From assembly GCF_004912155.1 (NCBI RefSeq), contig NZ_STGX01000021.1, forward strand, positions 19,356 through 83,355: a stretch of DNA of 64,000 nt, written 5' to 3'. The translations under genes were made by a program, and so were the position numbers. Source of the DNA: Glycomyces paridis (GTDB taxonomy: Bacteria; Actinomycetota; Actinomycetes; Mycobacteriales; Micromonosporaceae). Positions within the stretch are counted from its first letter, which is position 1. Each line of letters starts with the position of its first letter. The notes under the pieces were generated by a model. The model did no database searches, was not told where the DNA came from, and was given only the letters and a program-made list of their open reading frames with translations. Of this stretch, positions 17,083-26,539 are shown piece by piece.

Positions 17083-17103
17083 GTCGAGAGGGCGGATGCT
17101 GCG

Positions 17104-17517
17104 GTGCGGATCGGCGAGTTGTCGGAGCGATCGGGTCTGAGCAGGGACGCGATCAGGTTCTACGAGCGGATCGGGCTGGTCGGTTCGCACCGCTCGCCTA
17201 ACGGGTACCGCGACTTCCCGGAGTCGGCGCTGCCGTGGCTCCACTATGTGCGGACGGCGCAGCGGCTCGGGTTCTCACTTGCGGAGATCGCCGATCACGC
17301 TGCGGACCTTCGTGACTCAGACGACGCGGCGGCGGCGCTTTCGGCGTTGTTCGCCGAGAAGGTCGCGATCGTGGACGCCCGCATGGCCGAACTCGCGGCG
17401 CTCAGGTCCGAGTTGGTCGAGCGTGCGGGCACCGGGTGCCCGCTCAGGCCCGATGCGCCGGGCACCGCGAGGGCAGTGGCGGACTCGCCGCCGAAGCCGG
17501 TGCTGCCGCTGCGGTGA
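17104..17517 (+). CDS. MerR-family transcriptional regulator
   Basis: The 137-aa protein has an N-terminal MerR helix-turn-helix and wing (VRIGELSERSGLSRDAIRFY ... GYRDF, residues 1-45), then a dimerisation coiled coil (about 75-115). The C-terminal tail has a single Cys (TGCPL), so metal sensing through a cysteine cluster is not obvious. I use the GTG at 17104, which begins exactly at the conserved V-R-I-G-E-L. It is divergent from the four-TM gene, and the promoter between them carries a MerR-type operator. Confidence 0.9.
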   Translation: MRIGELSERSGLSRDAIRFYERIGLVGSHRSPNGYRDFPESALPWLHYVRTAQRLGFSLAEIADHAADLRDSDDAAAALSALFAEKVAIVDARMAELAALRSELVERAGTGCPLRPDAPGTARAVADSPPKPVLPLR

Positions 17518-17526
17518 GCGTTCCGG

Positions 17527-18474
17527 TCAGGGGGCGACGGTGAGCACGGTCTTGCCGCGCGCCTTGCCTTCTTTCAAGCGGCCCAAGGCGAGTGCGGCGT
17601 CTTCGAGCGGGACCTTGTAGTCGATGCGGACCCGCAGGCTGCCCCGCTCGACCGACTCGGCGAGCGAGGCGAGCGTCGCGGGGTTGGCGTTCGCGTACAG
17701 GTTGGCGCCGCGCAGGCCGTGGACGGCGAGGAGTTCGGCGTCGACGGCGCCGTTGGAGGAGACGATGACGCCGTTGGGCCGCAGCAGCGAAGCGATCGCC
17801 TCGATCCGCTCAGGCCCGGAGATGAGGTCCACAATGGCGTCGATGCCGCCGGGGTGGGCTACCCGGACCTGGTCGGCGGTGTCGCCCTCGGTGAAGTCGA
17901 CGGTCTCGGCCGCGCCGAGTTCACGCAGGTAAGCGGCGGTGCCCGGGTCGGTGGTCGCGATGACCCGGACGCCCTGAGCGGCCGCGATCTGCACGGCGGC
18001 CTGCCCGACGCCGCCCGACGCGCCGTTGACGAGGAGTGTCTGACCGGGCCCGGTGCCGGTGCCCTCCACGAAGTCGTGAGCGGCCGAACCGGCGGTCGGC
18101 AGTGCCGCGGCGAGGTCGAAGGGGATGGCGTCGGGGAGCCGGGCGAGCTTGGCGGCCTTCGTGACGGCGAACTCGGCGTAGGAGCCGCGGCCGTGCTGCA
18201 CGTCCATGAACTGGCCGAAGACCCGATCGCCGGGCTCGAAACGCTCGACCCCGTCGCCGACGAGCTCCACCGTCCCCGCCGCATCAGAGCCCAGGATCAG
18301 CGGGAACGCGTGCCCGACCGAGCCGCGCATGGCGCCCTCCACGACCTTCCAGTCGAACGGATTGACCCCCGCGGCGGCCACCCGCACCAGAACCTCCCCG
18401 GGACCGGGCTCGGGGACGTCCAGCTCGACGAGCTCGGGCTCGGTGTCGAAAGCGGTGGCGACGACTGCACGCAT
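17527..18474 (-). CDS. Zinc-free quinone oxidoreductase-like NADP-dependent reductase (MDR family)
   Basis: The 315-aa protein has the medium-chain reductase architecture: a GroES-like N-terminal domain (AAAGVNPFDWKVVEGAM, SDAAGTVELVGDGV) and a Rossmann domain with the nucleotide loop LVNGASGGVGQAAVQIA (residues about 148-164). The zinc-ligand cysteines of alcohol dehydrogenases are absent, as in quinone reductases. The C-terminus PLEDAALALGRLKEG...GKTVLTV is typical. AGGGA precedes the ATG. It converges on the MerR gene with only 9 bp between stops. Substrate unknown. Confidence 0.92.
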   Translation of the reverse strand: MRAVVATAFDTEPELVELDVPEPGPGEVLVRVAAAGVNPFDWKVVEGAMRGSVGHAFPLILGSDAAGTVELVGDGVERFEPGDRVFGQFMDVQHGRGSYAEFAVTKAAKLARLPDAIPFDLAAALPTAGSAAHDFVEGTGTGPGQTLLVNGASGGVGQAAVQIAAAQGVRVIATTDPGTAAYLRELGAAETVDFTEGDTADQVRVAHPGGIDAIVDLISGPERIEAIASLLRPNGVIVSSNGAVDAELLAVHGLRGANLYANANPATLASLAESVERGSLRVRIDYKVPLEDAALALGRLKEGKARGKTVLTVAP

Positions 18475-19712
<1,238 letters not shown>

Positions 19713-19724
19713 TACTCTGGTCGC

Positions 19725-20726
19725 ATGGGCAACACGCAGGACGACCAGGAGCACAGGTGGCAGGCGGGCCCGCAGGCTTCGCGGGGCGCTCGCTGGTTCT
19801 CGGAGTTCGCCGCCGCCGCGCACCGGCAGAGTGCGCGGTACGGCAGGGAAGAGACCGCCGAGGAGGCCGAGCAGCGCAAGCGCGAGGACTGGTGGGAGCT
19901 CGGCCCGGTGTTCTCCACGACCGACCGGGGCGCTCGGATCACCTCGCTGGACCCGAGCCGGGAGCCGGGGCGGTTCTCGGGCCGGCTCGTCGCGTTCACG
20001 GTCGGGGGCGCGCTGGCGTGGACCGCGTTCTCGTACCTGGGCTTCGCGGAGCTGCCGGACGTGGGCGCGACGCAGCCGGGGCTGCACGATCGTGCGCGGA
20101 CGTGGTGGTGGGTCGTGCTGATAGTGCTGGCGCTCAAGGCGTCAGGGCTCGCCACTTGGAGGCTCCGCGGCGAGGCGCAGCGCCAGTTCAGACAGCAGTC
20201 GGTCGTGAAGGGGCTCGCGCTCGTGGTCGCCTCGTTCGGGATCACCGCGGGCGCGGCGCTGCATTTCGCGGCGTACGCGTCGGCGCTCGGCGACGGGGAG
20301 GCCAACGTGGAGCCGCCCGCGATCATGCTGTTCCTCGCGGTGCCGTTCGCCTCGGTGCTCGCGGTCCGGGCGCCGTGGGTGCCGTTCGCGCTGTGGCGGG
20401 TGCAGCGGCGCCAGCGTCGGATTCAGCAGCTTCGCGGCACAGGGCGGCGCTTCGACGGCGAGGTCGCGTCGCTGCGGTTCACGGAGAGCTGGGCGGGCGG
20501 CAAGCCTCGCTTCGAGGTGCTGATCCGCTACGAGCACGCCGGGGTGCGGCGCGACTTCTCGACGGCGATGGTGACGGACGCCGACCGGGTGCCGCTCCCG
20601 GGGTTCCCGGTGCGCATCATGGTCGACGAGCGCTCCGCGACCCTCGTCGAACCCGACGGGGACCGGCCGGGCTACGACTTCGAGTCGAACTGGGCGAAGT
20701 ACGTGCAGCCTTCGGGCGACGGCTGA
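19725..20726 (+). CDS. Multi-pass membrane protein, paralogue of the 12416 gene
   Basis: The 333-aa protein has a charged N-terminal 50 residues rich in Glu/Arg (absent from its paralogue), then the shared PVFSTTDRGARIT block, about four transmembrane helices (near 75-100, 120-145, 160-185, 205-230), an RRQRRIQQL segment and a C-terminal DRVPLPGFPVRI domain. The similarity to the 12416 protein extends over nearly the whole length, so these are dispersed paralogues. TACTCT (19713-19718) ends 6 nt before the ATG. Function unknown. Confidence 0.85.
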   Translation: MGNTQDDQEHRWQAGPQASRGARWFSEFAAAAHRQSARYGREETAEEAEQRKREDWWELGPVFSTTDRGARITSLDPSREPGRFSGRLVAFTVGGALAWTAFSYLGFAELPDVGATQPGLHDRARTWWWVVLIVLALKASGLATWRLRGEAQRQFRQQSVVKGLALVVASFGITAGAALHFAAYASALGDGEANVEPPAIMLFLAVPFASVLAVRAPWVPFALWRVQRRQRRIQQLRGTGRRFDGEVASLRFTESWAGGKPRFEVLIRYEHAGVRRDFSTAMVTDADRVPLPGFPVRIMVDERSATLVEPDGDRPGYDFESNWAKYVQPSGDG

Positions 20727-21102
20727 GGGCGGGAGGCCGGTCGCGGCCGGGCGCCCACGGCCGGTGGCGACAGGGCCGGTCGCACCTGGCCGGGTCGCGA
20801 GGAACGGTGACAACGCGCTGAGCGGGCCGGACGGCGACCGATCCGGCGCACGGGCCCGCGGCCCGACCGGTCGAATCAGATCGATATGTGTCGATGTTCG
20901 AGCAGGTGGCGGGCCCGTTCCCGACAAGTCGCCGGCCCCACTCGCCGCTTGCGCTTCCAGGCCACTGGGATCGGTGGCGAGGGCTTTCCCGAGGCCCTGG
21001 CGGGGCTTGTACGCTACACCGTGGACACGAGGCCCCCTCATCGCCTTCGTCGCCCGGACGTGTCCGCCCCTGCTTCATCCGTCCCGTTCGGAGGAGATCG
21101 CC
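20727..21102. other. 376-bp intergenic region with a probable promoter
   Basis: No gene is visible. A TACGCT hexamer at 21010-21015, about 88 nt before the next start, is a possible -10 box. The first half is rich in GGCCGG repeats. Reading frames in this stretch join the next gene's frame but have no start signal or family resemblance. Confidence 0.4.
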
Positions 21103-21720
21103 ATGCGCCCTTGGATGGAACGCGCGACGCTGCGCGGGCGAATCCACGGCCGTCTGCTCCTGGTGCTCATCGTGATCGCCGCGCTCGCGTGCATCGCCGC
21201 CGTACTCCAGTTCAGCGTGCTGCGCGACGGCGACGACACCGACCGCACCAACATCGGCGCCGACGCGCCCTCCGCGCCTGACTTCAGCGCCGCTCCCGAC
21301 ACCTCCGTCGAGAGCACCTCGGCCACGCCCTCACCCGACGTCGAAACCAGCTCCTCCTCGCCCGAGCCCGAGCCGACCAAGTCGGCCTCGGCGGCCGAGC
21401 CGACCGAGGCGGCGCCGCCCGCCTCGCAGTGCAGCGCGTCGCTCGCGCTCGACAACGAGTGGGGCGACTCGGTCGCCGTCACGGTCACCGTCGCCAACAC
21501 CGGGACCGAGCCGATCGACGGGTGGGAGGTCGAACTCGCCGTCGAGCACCTGTCGGTGGCCTCCACCTGGGGGCTCGACCACGTCGAGGGCGACCGGTAC
21601 GGCGACGTCTGGCTCAACGGCGCGGTCGAACCCGGTTCGAGCGTCGAGCCGAGCTTCACCGCCGACGTCGAGGGCGAGTACGACCTGCCGGAGACGGTGC
21701 CCTGCACGCCCGTCGAGTGA
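21103..21720 (+). CDS. Membrane-anchored carbohydrate-binding module (CBM2) protein
   Basis: The 205-aa protein has an N-terminal transmembrane anchor (LLLVLIVIAALACIAAVLQF, residues about 14-34), a Ser/Pro/Glu/Thr-rich linker (about 40-105), and a C-terminal family 2 carbohydrate-binding module (about 108-205). The module keeps the terminal cysteine pair (SQCSASL ... VPCTPVE) and the VTVTVANTGTEPIDGWEVEL core. There is no catalytic domain, so it may tether the cell to cellulose-like polymers. GGAGGAG precedes the ATG at 21103. Confidence 0.85.
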   Translation: MRPWMERATLRGRIHGRLLLVLIVIAALACIAAVLQFSVLRDGDDTDRTNIGADAPSAPDFSAAPDTSVESTSATPSPDVETSSSSPEPEPTKSASAAEPTEAAPPASQCSASLALDNEWGDSVAVTVTVANTGTEPIDGWEVELAVEHLSVASTWGLDHVEGDRYGDVWLNGAVEPGSSVEPSFTADVEGEYDLPETVPCTPVE

Positions 21721-21731
21721 CCGGAAGCGGC

Positions 21732-22208
21732 TTACTCTCCGATGTGGACCGTCGGCTCGTGGCGGACCGGGAAGTTCACCGAGTTCGCGATGAAGCAGCC
21801 CTTGTTCGCCTCGTGGTGGAGCTCGAGGGCGCGTTCGCGGTGCTCGGGGTCGGCGATCGTGACCGCCGGGGCGAGCACGACCTCCGAGAAGCGCCCGCTG
21901 TAGCCGGCGGACTCGGTCATGGTGCCGGTCGCGGCGTCCTCGTAGGCGGTCACCACGATCCTCTCGCGCGAACACAGCGAGAGGTAGGTGAGCATGTGGC
22001 ACTCGGAGAGGGAGGCCACGAGGAGGTCTTCGGGGTTCCAGCGCTCGGCCTGGCCGCGGAAGGCGGGGTCGGCGCTGCCGAGGAGGAGCGGCTTGCCCGG
22101 CGCGGTGATGTCGTGGTCGCGGCCGTAGGAGAGGTACTTGGCGGTGCCCTCGCCCCGGTTCCCGGTCCAGCGGACGGTGACCTCGTAGTGGTGTTCGCGA
22201 CCGCTCAC
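21732..22208 (-). CDS. OsmC/Ohr-family peroxide-reducing protein
   Basis: The 158-aa protein belongs to the OsmC family of thiol-dependent hydroperoxide reductases. Both active-site cysteines are visible: LVASLSECHMLTYL (about residue 67) and HEANKGCFIANSVNFPV (about 132). The GTG at 22208 follows AAGGAG by 6 nt. The frame is open upstream to 22937, but that part overlaps the IS110 transposase gene and is not coding. It converges on the CBM2 gene. Confidence 0.92.
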   Translation of the reverse strand: MSGREHHYEVTVRWTGNRGEGTAKYLSYGRDHDITAPGKPLLLGSADPAFRGQAERWNPEDLLVASLSECHMLTYLSLCSRERIVVTAYEDAATGTMTESAGYSGRFSEVVLAPAVTIADPEHRERALELHHEANKGCFIANSVNFPVRHEPTVHIGE

Positions 22209-22431
22209 GGCGCGCTCCTTCCGTTCGGTGGGGGACAAGCGTATCCGAAGCCCGACCGGGCTGCCCGGCTCTGTAACCTGCGGTCGTGCCGGGCACTCGC
22301 GTCCACTCCCGCCTTCGAGTGAACCTTTGCCGGAGCATGTCGCCGAGGCCCGTTTCTTGTCGGACCCGGGGGAAAGGATCGCGGCAGGGTTCCTTCCCCT
22401 CTCGGGAGGGTGGGGGATGCTCCTATGGATG

Positions 22432-23517
22432 TCAAGTCGTGGATTGAAGGTTTTCTGTCGGGGTTGTGGTCTTGCTGAGGACGGTGAAGATTTCGCGGGC
22501 GATGTAGCGCTTGAGGCAGCGGATGATGTCTTTCTTGGACAGGCCTTCTTTGGTGCGTTTCTCCATGTAGGCGCGGGTGCGTGGGTCCCAGCGGAGTCGG
22601 GTGATGGCGATGCGGTGGATCGCGGCGTTGGCTTGCCGGTCGCCGCCGCGGTTGAGGCGGTGGCGGTGGGTTTGCCCCGAGGAGGCCGGGAGCGGGGCGA
22701 TGCCGCAGAGCATGGCGAAAGCGGCTTCGTTTCGGATCCGGTTGGTGTTCTGGCCGGCGGTAACCAGTAGCTGGCCGGCGACTTCGGTCCCGACGCCGTT
22801 GAGGGCGAGCAGGTCGGGGTTGATCGAGGCGACCAGCGGGGCGAGGTCGGTGTCGAGGTCGGTGATCTCGGTGTCCAGGTTTCGGACGCGGCGGGCGAGG
22901 GCTCGCAGGGCGGCCCGGGTTGCGGTGGCTGGTTCAACTAGGCGGGCCGGGTCGGGCCGGAAGGCCGCGCAGGTGGTGACCAGATCGGGGTTCGAGCTGG
23001 TGCGCAGCGAGGCGCGCAGTGGTTCGGGCGCGCTGATGATGAGGGCTTTCATCTGGCGGAGCGTGTCGGTGCGCTGCCGGACCGCGCTTCGGCGGGCCAC
23101 TCGCAGCGCCCGGAGTGCTTCGACTGCGCCGGTGCGTTGTTTCGGGGTCCCGGTGCGGTGCCCGGCCTGGGCGGCGCGGGCGGCGGCCTCGGCATCGACC
23201 GGATCTGATTTTCCCTGCCAGCGGCGCATTTTGCGATCGGGCCGATCGATCTCGACCACCTTGATCGCTTCGGCTTGGAGGTGGCGGGTGAGCCCGGCGC
23301 CGTAGACGCCGGTGCCCTCGACGCCGACCAGGGCCAGGGACCCGAACGAGGTCAGCCAGGTCAGGAGTTTCCGGTAGCCGGTAGTGGTGGCCTTGAACTG
23401 CTTGGCGCCCAGCAATCGCCCGGAGGTGTCGATGGCGGCGGCGGTATGGGTGTCGCGGTGGGTGTCGACCCCGCCGGTGATCTCGATGATGGGTGGGGTT
23501 TGTGGGATGGTGGACAT
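22432..23517 (-). CDS. IS110-family transposase (DEDD recombinase)
   Basis: The 361-aa protein has both conserved domains of IS110 recombinases. The N-terminal RuvC-like DEDD domain shows Asp18 (GGVDTHRDTHT), Glu67 (VGVEGTG), and Asp105/Asp108 (GKSDPVDAEAAA). The C-terminal Tnp domain has the helix-hairpin-like LLALNGVGTEVAGQL and the catalytic-serine region PLPASSGQTHRHRLNRGG (Ser about 280). AAGGA precedes the ATG. The length is normal and no frameshift is seen. IS110 recombinases are known to use an RNA encoded in the element's non-coding end to choose donor and target. Confidence 0.96.
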   Translation of the reverse strand: MSTIPQTPPIIEITGGVDTHRDTHTAAAIDTSGRLLGAKQFKATTTGYRKLLTWLTSFGSLALVGVEGTGVYGAGLTRHLQAEAIKVVEIDRPDRKMRRWQGKSDPVDAEAAARAAQAGHRTGTPKQRTGAVEALRALRVARRSAVRQRTDTLRQMKALIISAPEPLRASLRTSSNPDLVTTCAAFRPDPARLVEPATATRAALRALARRVRNLDTEITDLDTDLAPLVASINPDLLALNGVGTEVAGQLLVTAGQNTNRIRNEAAFAMLCGIAPLPASSGQTHRHRLNRGGDRQANAAIHRIAITRLRWDPRTRAYMEKRTKEGLSKKDIIRCLKRYIAREIFTVLSKTTTPTENLQSTT

Positions 23518-23740
23518 GTGCCGTCCTTCGCGTTCGAACTGACAGGGGCGGTGCCTCGCCGGTGAGATGCGATCGGACAGAACAGTGATGGGGCCTCTGG
23601 CCAGGCTCGTATCAAGTCACGAACGCCATCGCCGGTGGGGCGAAGGTGAGCGCTGCGGCCGAGCCGACAAATCCCGTCCAAGGCCCGAAGCCAGTTAGTG
23701 ATCGAGTCAGACCCAACCGACAGCGCTCACCGTTCCATCA
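23518..23740 (-). ncRNA. Candidate bridge-RNA region of the IS110 element
   Basis: This gene-free stretch lies directly upstream of the transposase, where IS110-group elements encode their bridge RNA. It contains an inverted repeat: GGTGAGCGCTG at 23645-23655 and its complement CAGCGCTCACC at 23721-23731, about 65 bp apart, able to close a large stem-loop. The assignment rests on position and this repeat; the RNA boundaries and guide loops were not determined. Confidence 0.4.
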
Positions 23741-23783
23741 TCACTGTTAGGGATGGCAGGGGGCCGGGCGACTTTTTCCGGGC

Positions 23784-24929
23784 TCAGCGCTTCGCGAGGA
23801 GCACCGTCTGCGCCTCCGGGAGCTTCGCCCACCAGTGGTGGTGGCGCTTGTAGGCGAGCGGTTCGCGGTCGGCCAGGAGCGACCGGAGGCCCTCGGCCTC
23901 GGCGTCGAGGGCGGCCCACACCTCGTCGGGCAGCGGGTGGAACGCCGTCGCCTCAATGCCCGATTCGACCGGCCGCCAGAGCCCGGCGGCGTGGCCGTCG
24001 ACCAGGAGCATCGGGAGCACGTCGCCGTTGTTGCGGATGAAGGTGGCGCGGTAGTCGGGCGGGAGCGTGCGGCTGCGGTCGTGGTAGGCGAGGAACACGT
24101 TGTCCCACATGGCCATCAGGCGCGGCGGCGCCGGAGTCTCGGGGTCGGGCAGCGGCGCGCCCGGCAGGTCGTACAGGGTCTCCCCGGCGGGTCCTTCGTG
24201 GACGTCGAGGCGGTCGCCGAGGGCGAGGATCGCGCGCTTGGCCCTGCCGCGCTGGACCATCGCGAACTGGGCGACGTCGGCGGGCGAGGCCGGCCCGAAA
24301 CCGGCCAGGTAGCGCAGGACGAGGGTCTGGAGCGCGGCGTCGGCGGCCGCGTCGTCGCCGAGGGTCGGCAGGTCCGGGGCGGCGATGTAGTCGACCTTCT
24401 CGTTGAAGCCCCAGGGCCCGCCGGTGCGGGCGCGCAGCAGCGGGGCGTACTGGCGGATGCCCGGCCACGCCGCCTTCGCGGTCTCGGCGCCGAGCCGCTC
24501 GGCGAGCCAGTCCTCGCATTCGCGGGCGGTGCGGCTCTCGACGGCGGCGAACGAGAGGATCTCGACCGACAGCTTCGCCGCTTCGGCGGCGGACACCCCG
24601 GCCCCGGCGATGCGCCCGCCGAGCTTCGCCGCGTACAGGGACGGCTCGGTGGCCTCCCGATAGGGGCGGTAGTCCGCGGCGGCCACGGTGTGGAGGGTCA
24701 TGCGGACCGGGTTGCCGCGCACCGCGGCCCCGGACGCGTACGCGGCGTCGAGCTCGGCGCGGTCGAAGCCCGCGACCCGGTTCCACAGTCCTATGTAGGG
24801 CGACACCGGCGCCTGCGACTGGAACGCGACGGCCGCCGCGATCGCCGAGACGGCGTCGGTGTCCGCGCGGGCGAGCAGGGACTGCCTGGCGAGGGTCGCA
24901 CGGTTGAGGCCGCGGGCGCTGAGCTGCAT
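23784..24929 (-). CDS. Winged-helix DNA-binding protein, AlkZ-like (HTH_42 family)
   Basis: The 381-aa protein matches the HTH_42 family, which includes the DNA glycosylases AlkZ and AlkX that unhook alkylated or cross-linked bases. The QxQ catalytic signature appears as FQSQAP (about residues 37-42). Other blocks include RMTLHTVAAADY, FGPASPADVAQF (about 215) and the C-terminal GDVLPMLLVDGHAAGLWRP. TAGCCT ends 6 nt before the ATG, so translation is probably leaderless. Many family members have unproven activity, so the glycosylase role is inference. It lies just upstream of the IS110 element. Confidence 0.85.
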   Translation of the reverse strand: MQLSARGLNRATLARQSLLARADTDAVSAIAAAVAFQSQAPVSPYIGLWNRVAGFDRAELDAAYASGAAVRGNPVRMTLHTVAAADYRPYREATEPSLYAAKLGGRIAGAGVSAAEAAKLSVEILSFAAVESRTARECEDWLAERLGAETAKAAWPGIRQYAPLLRARTGGPWGFNEKVDYIAAPDLPTLGDDAAADAALQTLVLRYLAGFGPASPADVAQFAMVQRGRAKRAILALGDRLDVHEGPAGETLYDLPGAPLPDPETPAPPRLMAMWDNVFLAYHDRSRTLPPDYRATFIRNNGDVLPMLLVDGHAAGLWRPVESGIEATAFHPLPDEVWAALDAEAEGLRSLLADREPLAYKRHHHWWAKLPEAQTVLLAKR

Positions 24930-24997
24930 CCCCCGAGGCTATCCGCCCCCGCCGACAACTCTCGTGGAGGCGAAACCGGCGCGGCTCCCATCCGGCC

Positions 24998-25855
24998 TCA
25001 CTCGCCGCTGTGTACGCGATGCCCTTCCAAGTACCGCTCGAAGCTCGCCGGGGGCGTTCCCGTCAGGCGTTCGACGTCGCCCGGGGCGGCCGCGAAGCGG
25101 CCGTCTCGGACCGCGCCGAACATGGTCGCGTACGCCTCGACCAACCAACCGGGTTCGCCCTCGGAGAGGAGGCGGGCGCGGTAGTCGGCGTCGGTGACCG
25201 GCGCGAACCGCAGCGGCCGACCGGTCGCGCGCGCCGCCGCCGCGGCGATCCGCTCCCCCGTCAGCGCCTCCGGGCCCGTCAGTCGCACCACGCCTTCGGC
25301 GCCCGCCAGCGCGGCCGCGGCGATGCCCCGGCCGACGTCCTCGCGGGCGACGAGCGACACGGCGCCCTCGCCGAGCGGCAGGTCGAGGACGCCGGAGGCG
25401 AGTGCGGCGCCGAGCCACGTGTCCGCGAAGAAGTCGGCGAACACGGAGGTGCGGGCCTTGCAGTGGGGGATGCCGGAGGCGTCGAGGAGCGTCTCGGTCG
25501 CCTGGTGGCCGGGCGCGTAGTAGAAGCGCGTGCCGGGCTCGATGTCGAGGATGCTCGTGTACACGAGGTGCCCGACGCCGGCCTCTGCTGCGGCGCCGAT
25601 GACGTTGCGGTGGTGGCGTTCCATCGTTTCGGCGAGGCCGTCGCTGGAGACCATGACGAGGGTGTCGAGGCCGCGCATGGCCTCGCGGAGGGTGTCGGGG
25701 CCGTCGTAGTCGGCGCGGCGGGCGCTCAGGCCGGGTGCGGCGGGGACCGCGTCGGGCCTGCGGGCGAGGGCGACGACGTCGCGGCGGCCGCGGGCGAGGA
25801 GGTGTCGGACGGCGGCGGAGCCCACGCCGCCGGTCGTTCCGGTGATGCCGATCAT
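24998..25855 (-). CDS. NmrA-like NAD(P)H-binding protein (azoreductase-like)
   Basis: The 285-aa atypical SDR starts with the dinucleotide motif MIGITGTTGGVGSAAVRHLL and continues with the NmrA pattern: a DTLREAMRGLDTLVMVSS strand/helix and HLVYTSILDIEPG. The C-terminal half (PVTDADYRARLL, MFGAVRDGRFA) is typical of QOR2/azoR-type NmrA proteins. No YxxxK catalytic motif is present. GGAGA precedes the ATG. Substrate unknown. Confidence 0.88.
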   Translation of the reverse strand: MIGITGTTGGVGSAAVRHLLARGRRDVVALARRPDAVPAAPGLSARRADYDGPDTLREAMRGLDTLVMVSSDGLAETMERHHRNVIGAAAEAGVGHLVYTSILDIEPGTRFYYAPGHQATETLLDASGIPHCKARTSVFADFFADTWLGAALASGVLDLPLGEGAVSLVAREDVGRGIAAAALAGAEGVVRLTGPEALTGERIAAAAARATGRPLRFAPVTDADYRARLLSEGEPGWLVEAYATMFGAVRDGRFAAAPGDVERLTGTPPASFERYLEGHRVHSGE

Positions 25856-25959
25856 CGCGTCTCCGTTCGGTAGGTGGCCCGGCCATTATCGGGGACGGGC
25901 GGGGCCGGTGTGACGCGAGAGGGGTTCGGTGTGCGCGGCGCCCGTGCGGTCGGAGACGC

Positions 25960-25992
25960 GTCGGGGCCGGACCCTGCCGGTCCGGCCCCGAC
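25960..25992 (-). terminator. Strong hairpin after the SRPBCC gene
   Basis: A perfect 14-bp stem (25960-25973 with 25979-25992) closes a 5-nt loop 14 bp past the stop of the leftward SRPBCC gene. Confidence 0.85.
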
Positions 25993-26005
25993 GCCTCCGC
26001 GGCGA

Positions 26006-26440
26006 TCAGAGTTTCGCCACGTAGGCGGCGCAGGAGTCGAGCAGCATCTGGCTGCCCTGCTTCGCCATGTCGTGCTCTTCCTGCGTCGCGCAGTTCTGCG
26101 AGATCGTGAAGCGGGTCCGGTCGTCGCCGAGGTCCTCGACGTCGAGCCGCATGACCTCTTCGCCGCCGTCGGGCGTGTCCATGCCCATGACGAGCGTCCG
26201 CGGCGCGTCCACCTCGATGTACCGGCCGGTGATCGGGAACTCGGTCCCGTCGGGGGTGACGACGGTGGAGGTGTAGCGGCCCCCGGGCGTGACGTCGAGT
26301 TCGACCGACCCGGGCTTGGAGTAGCTCCACGCCTCGTAGTCGTCCCGCTCGGTCCAGGCCTGCCAGACGGCGGCGACGGGGACGTCGACCTCGGCGGTCA
26401 GCGAGTAGGGGAATCCGGTCGAGTTCGCGTTCGTGGTCAT
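26006..26440 (-). CDS. SRPBCC/AHSA1-like protein
   Basis: The 144-aa protein fits the AHSA1-like branch of the START/SRPBCC fold: an opening strand YSLTAEVDVPVAAVWQAWTE, a central GGRYTSTVVTPDG, and a long C-terminal helix (EEHDMAKQGSQMLLDSCAAY). These helix-grip proteins bind hydrophobic ligands. AGGAG precedes the ATG by 7 nt. It lies about 100 bp downstream of the response-regulator gene on the same strand, so it could be the last gene of that operon or have its own promoter. Confidence 0.85.
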   Translation of the reverse strand: MTTNANSTGFPYSLTAEVDVPVAAVWQAWTERDDYEAWSYSKPGSVELDVTPGGRYTSTVVTPDGTEFPITGRYIEVDAPRTLVMGMDTPDGGEEVMRLDVEDLGDDRTRFTISQNCATQEEHDMAKQGSQMLLDSCAAYVAKL

Positions 26441-26539
26441 GTCGGTGCTCCTTGGATCGGTGTCAACTGGTTGTACCCATGAAGACGCCGCACCATCCGC
26501 CGAATCATCGCTTCGGGCGCGATATTTTCCGAGCCGCTT

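Larger units (their letters stand above)
22425..23750 (-). mobile_element. IS110-family insertion sequence (ends approximate)
   Basis: A single transposase gene is flanked by about 230 bp of non-coding DNA on its upstream side and almost none on its downstream side, the layout of IS110-group elements, which lack terminal inverted repeats. The exact ends cannot be fixed without an empty-site comparison. The gene is intact, so the element may be active or recent. Confidence 0.75.

Noticed and set aside
22432-23517. IS110 gene as part of a prophage or larger mobile island
   Set aside because: No integrase, phage or conjugation genes flank it; neighbours are ordinary chromosomal genes.
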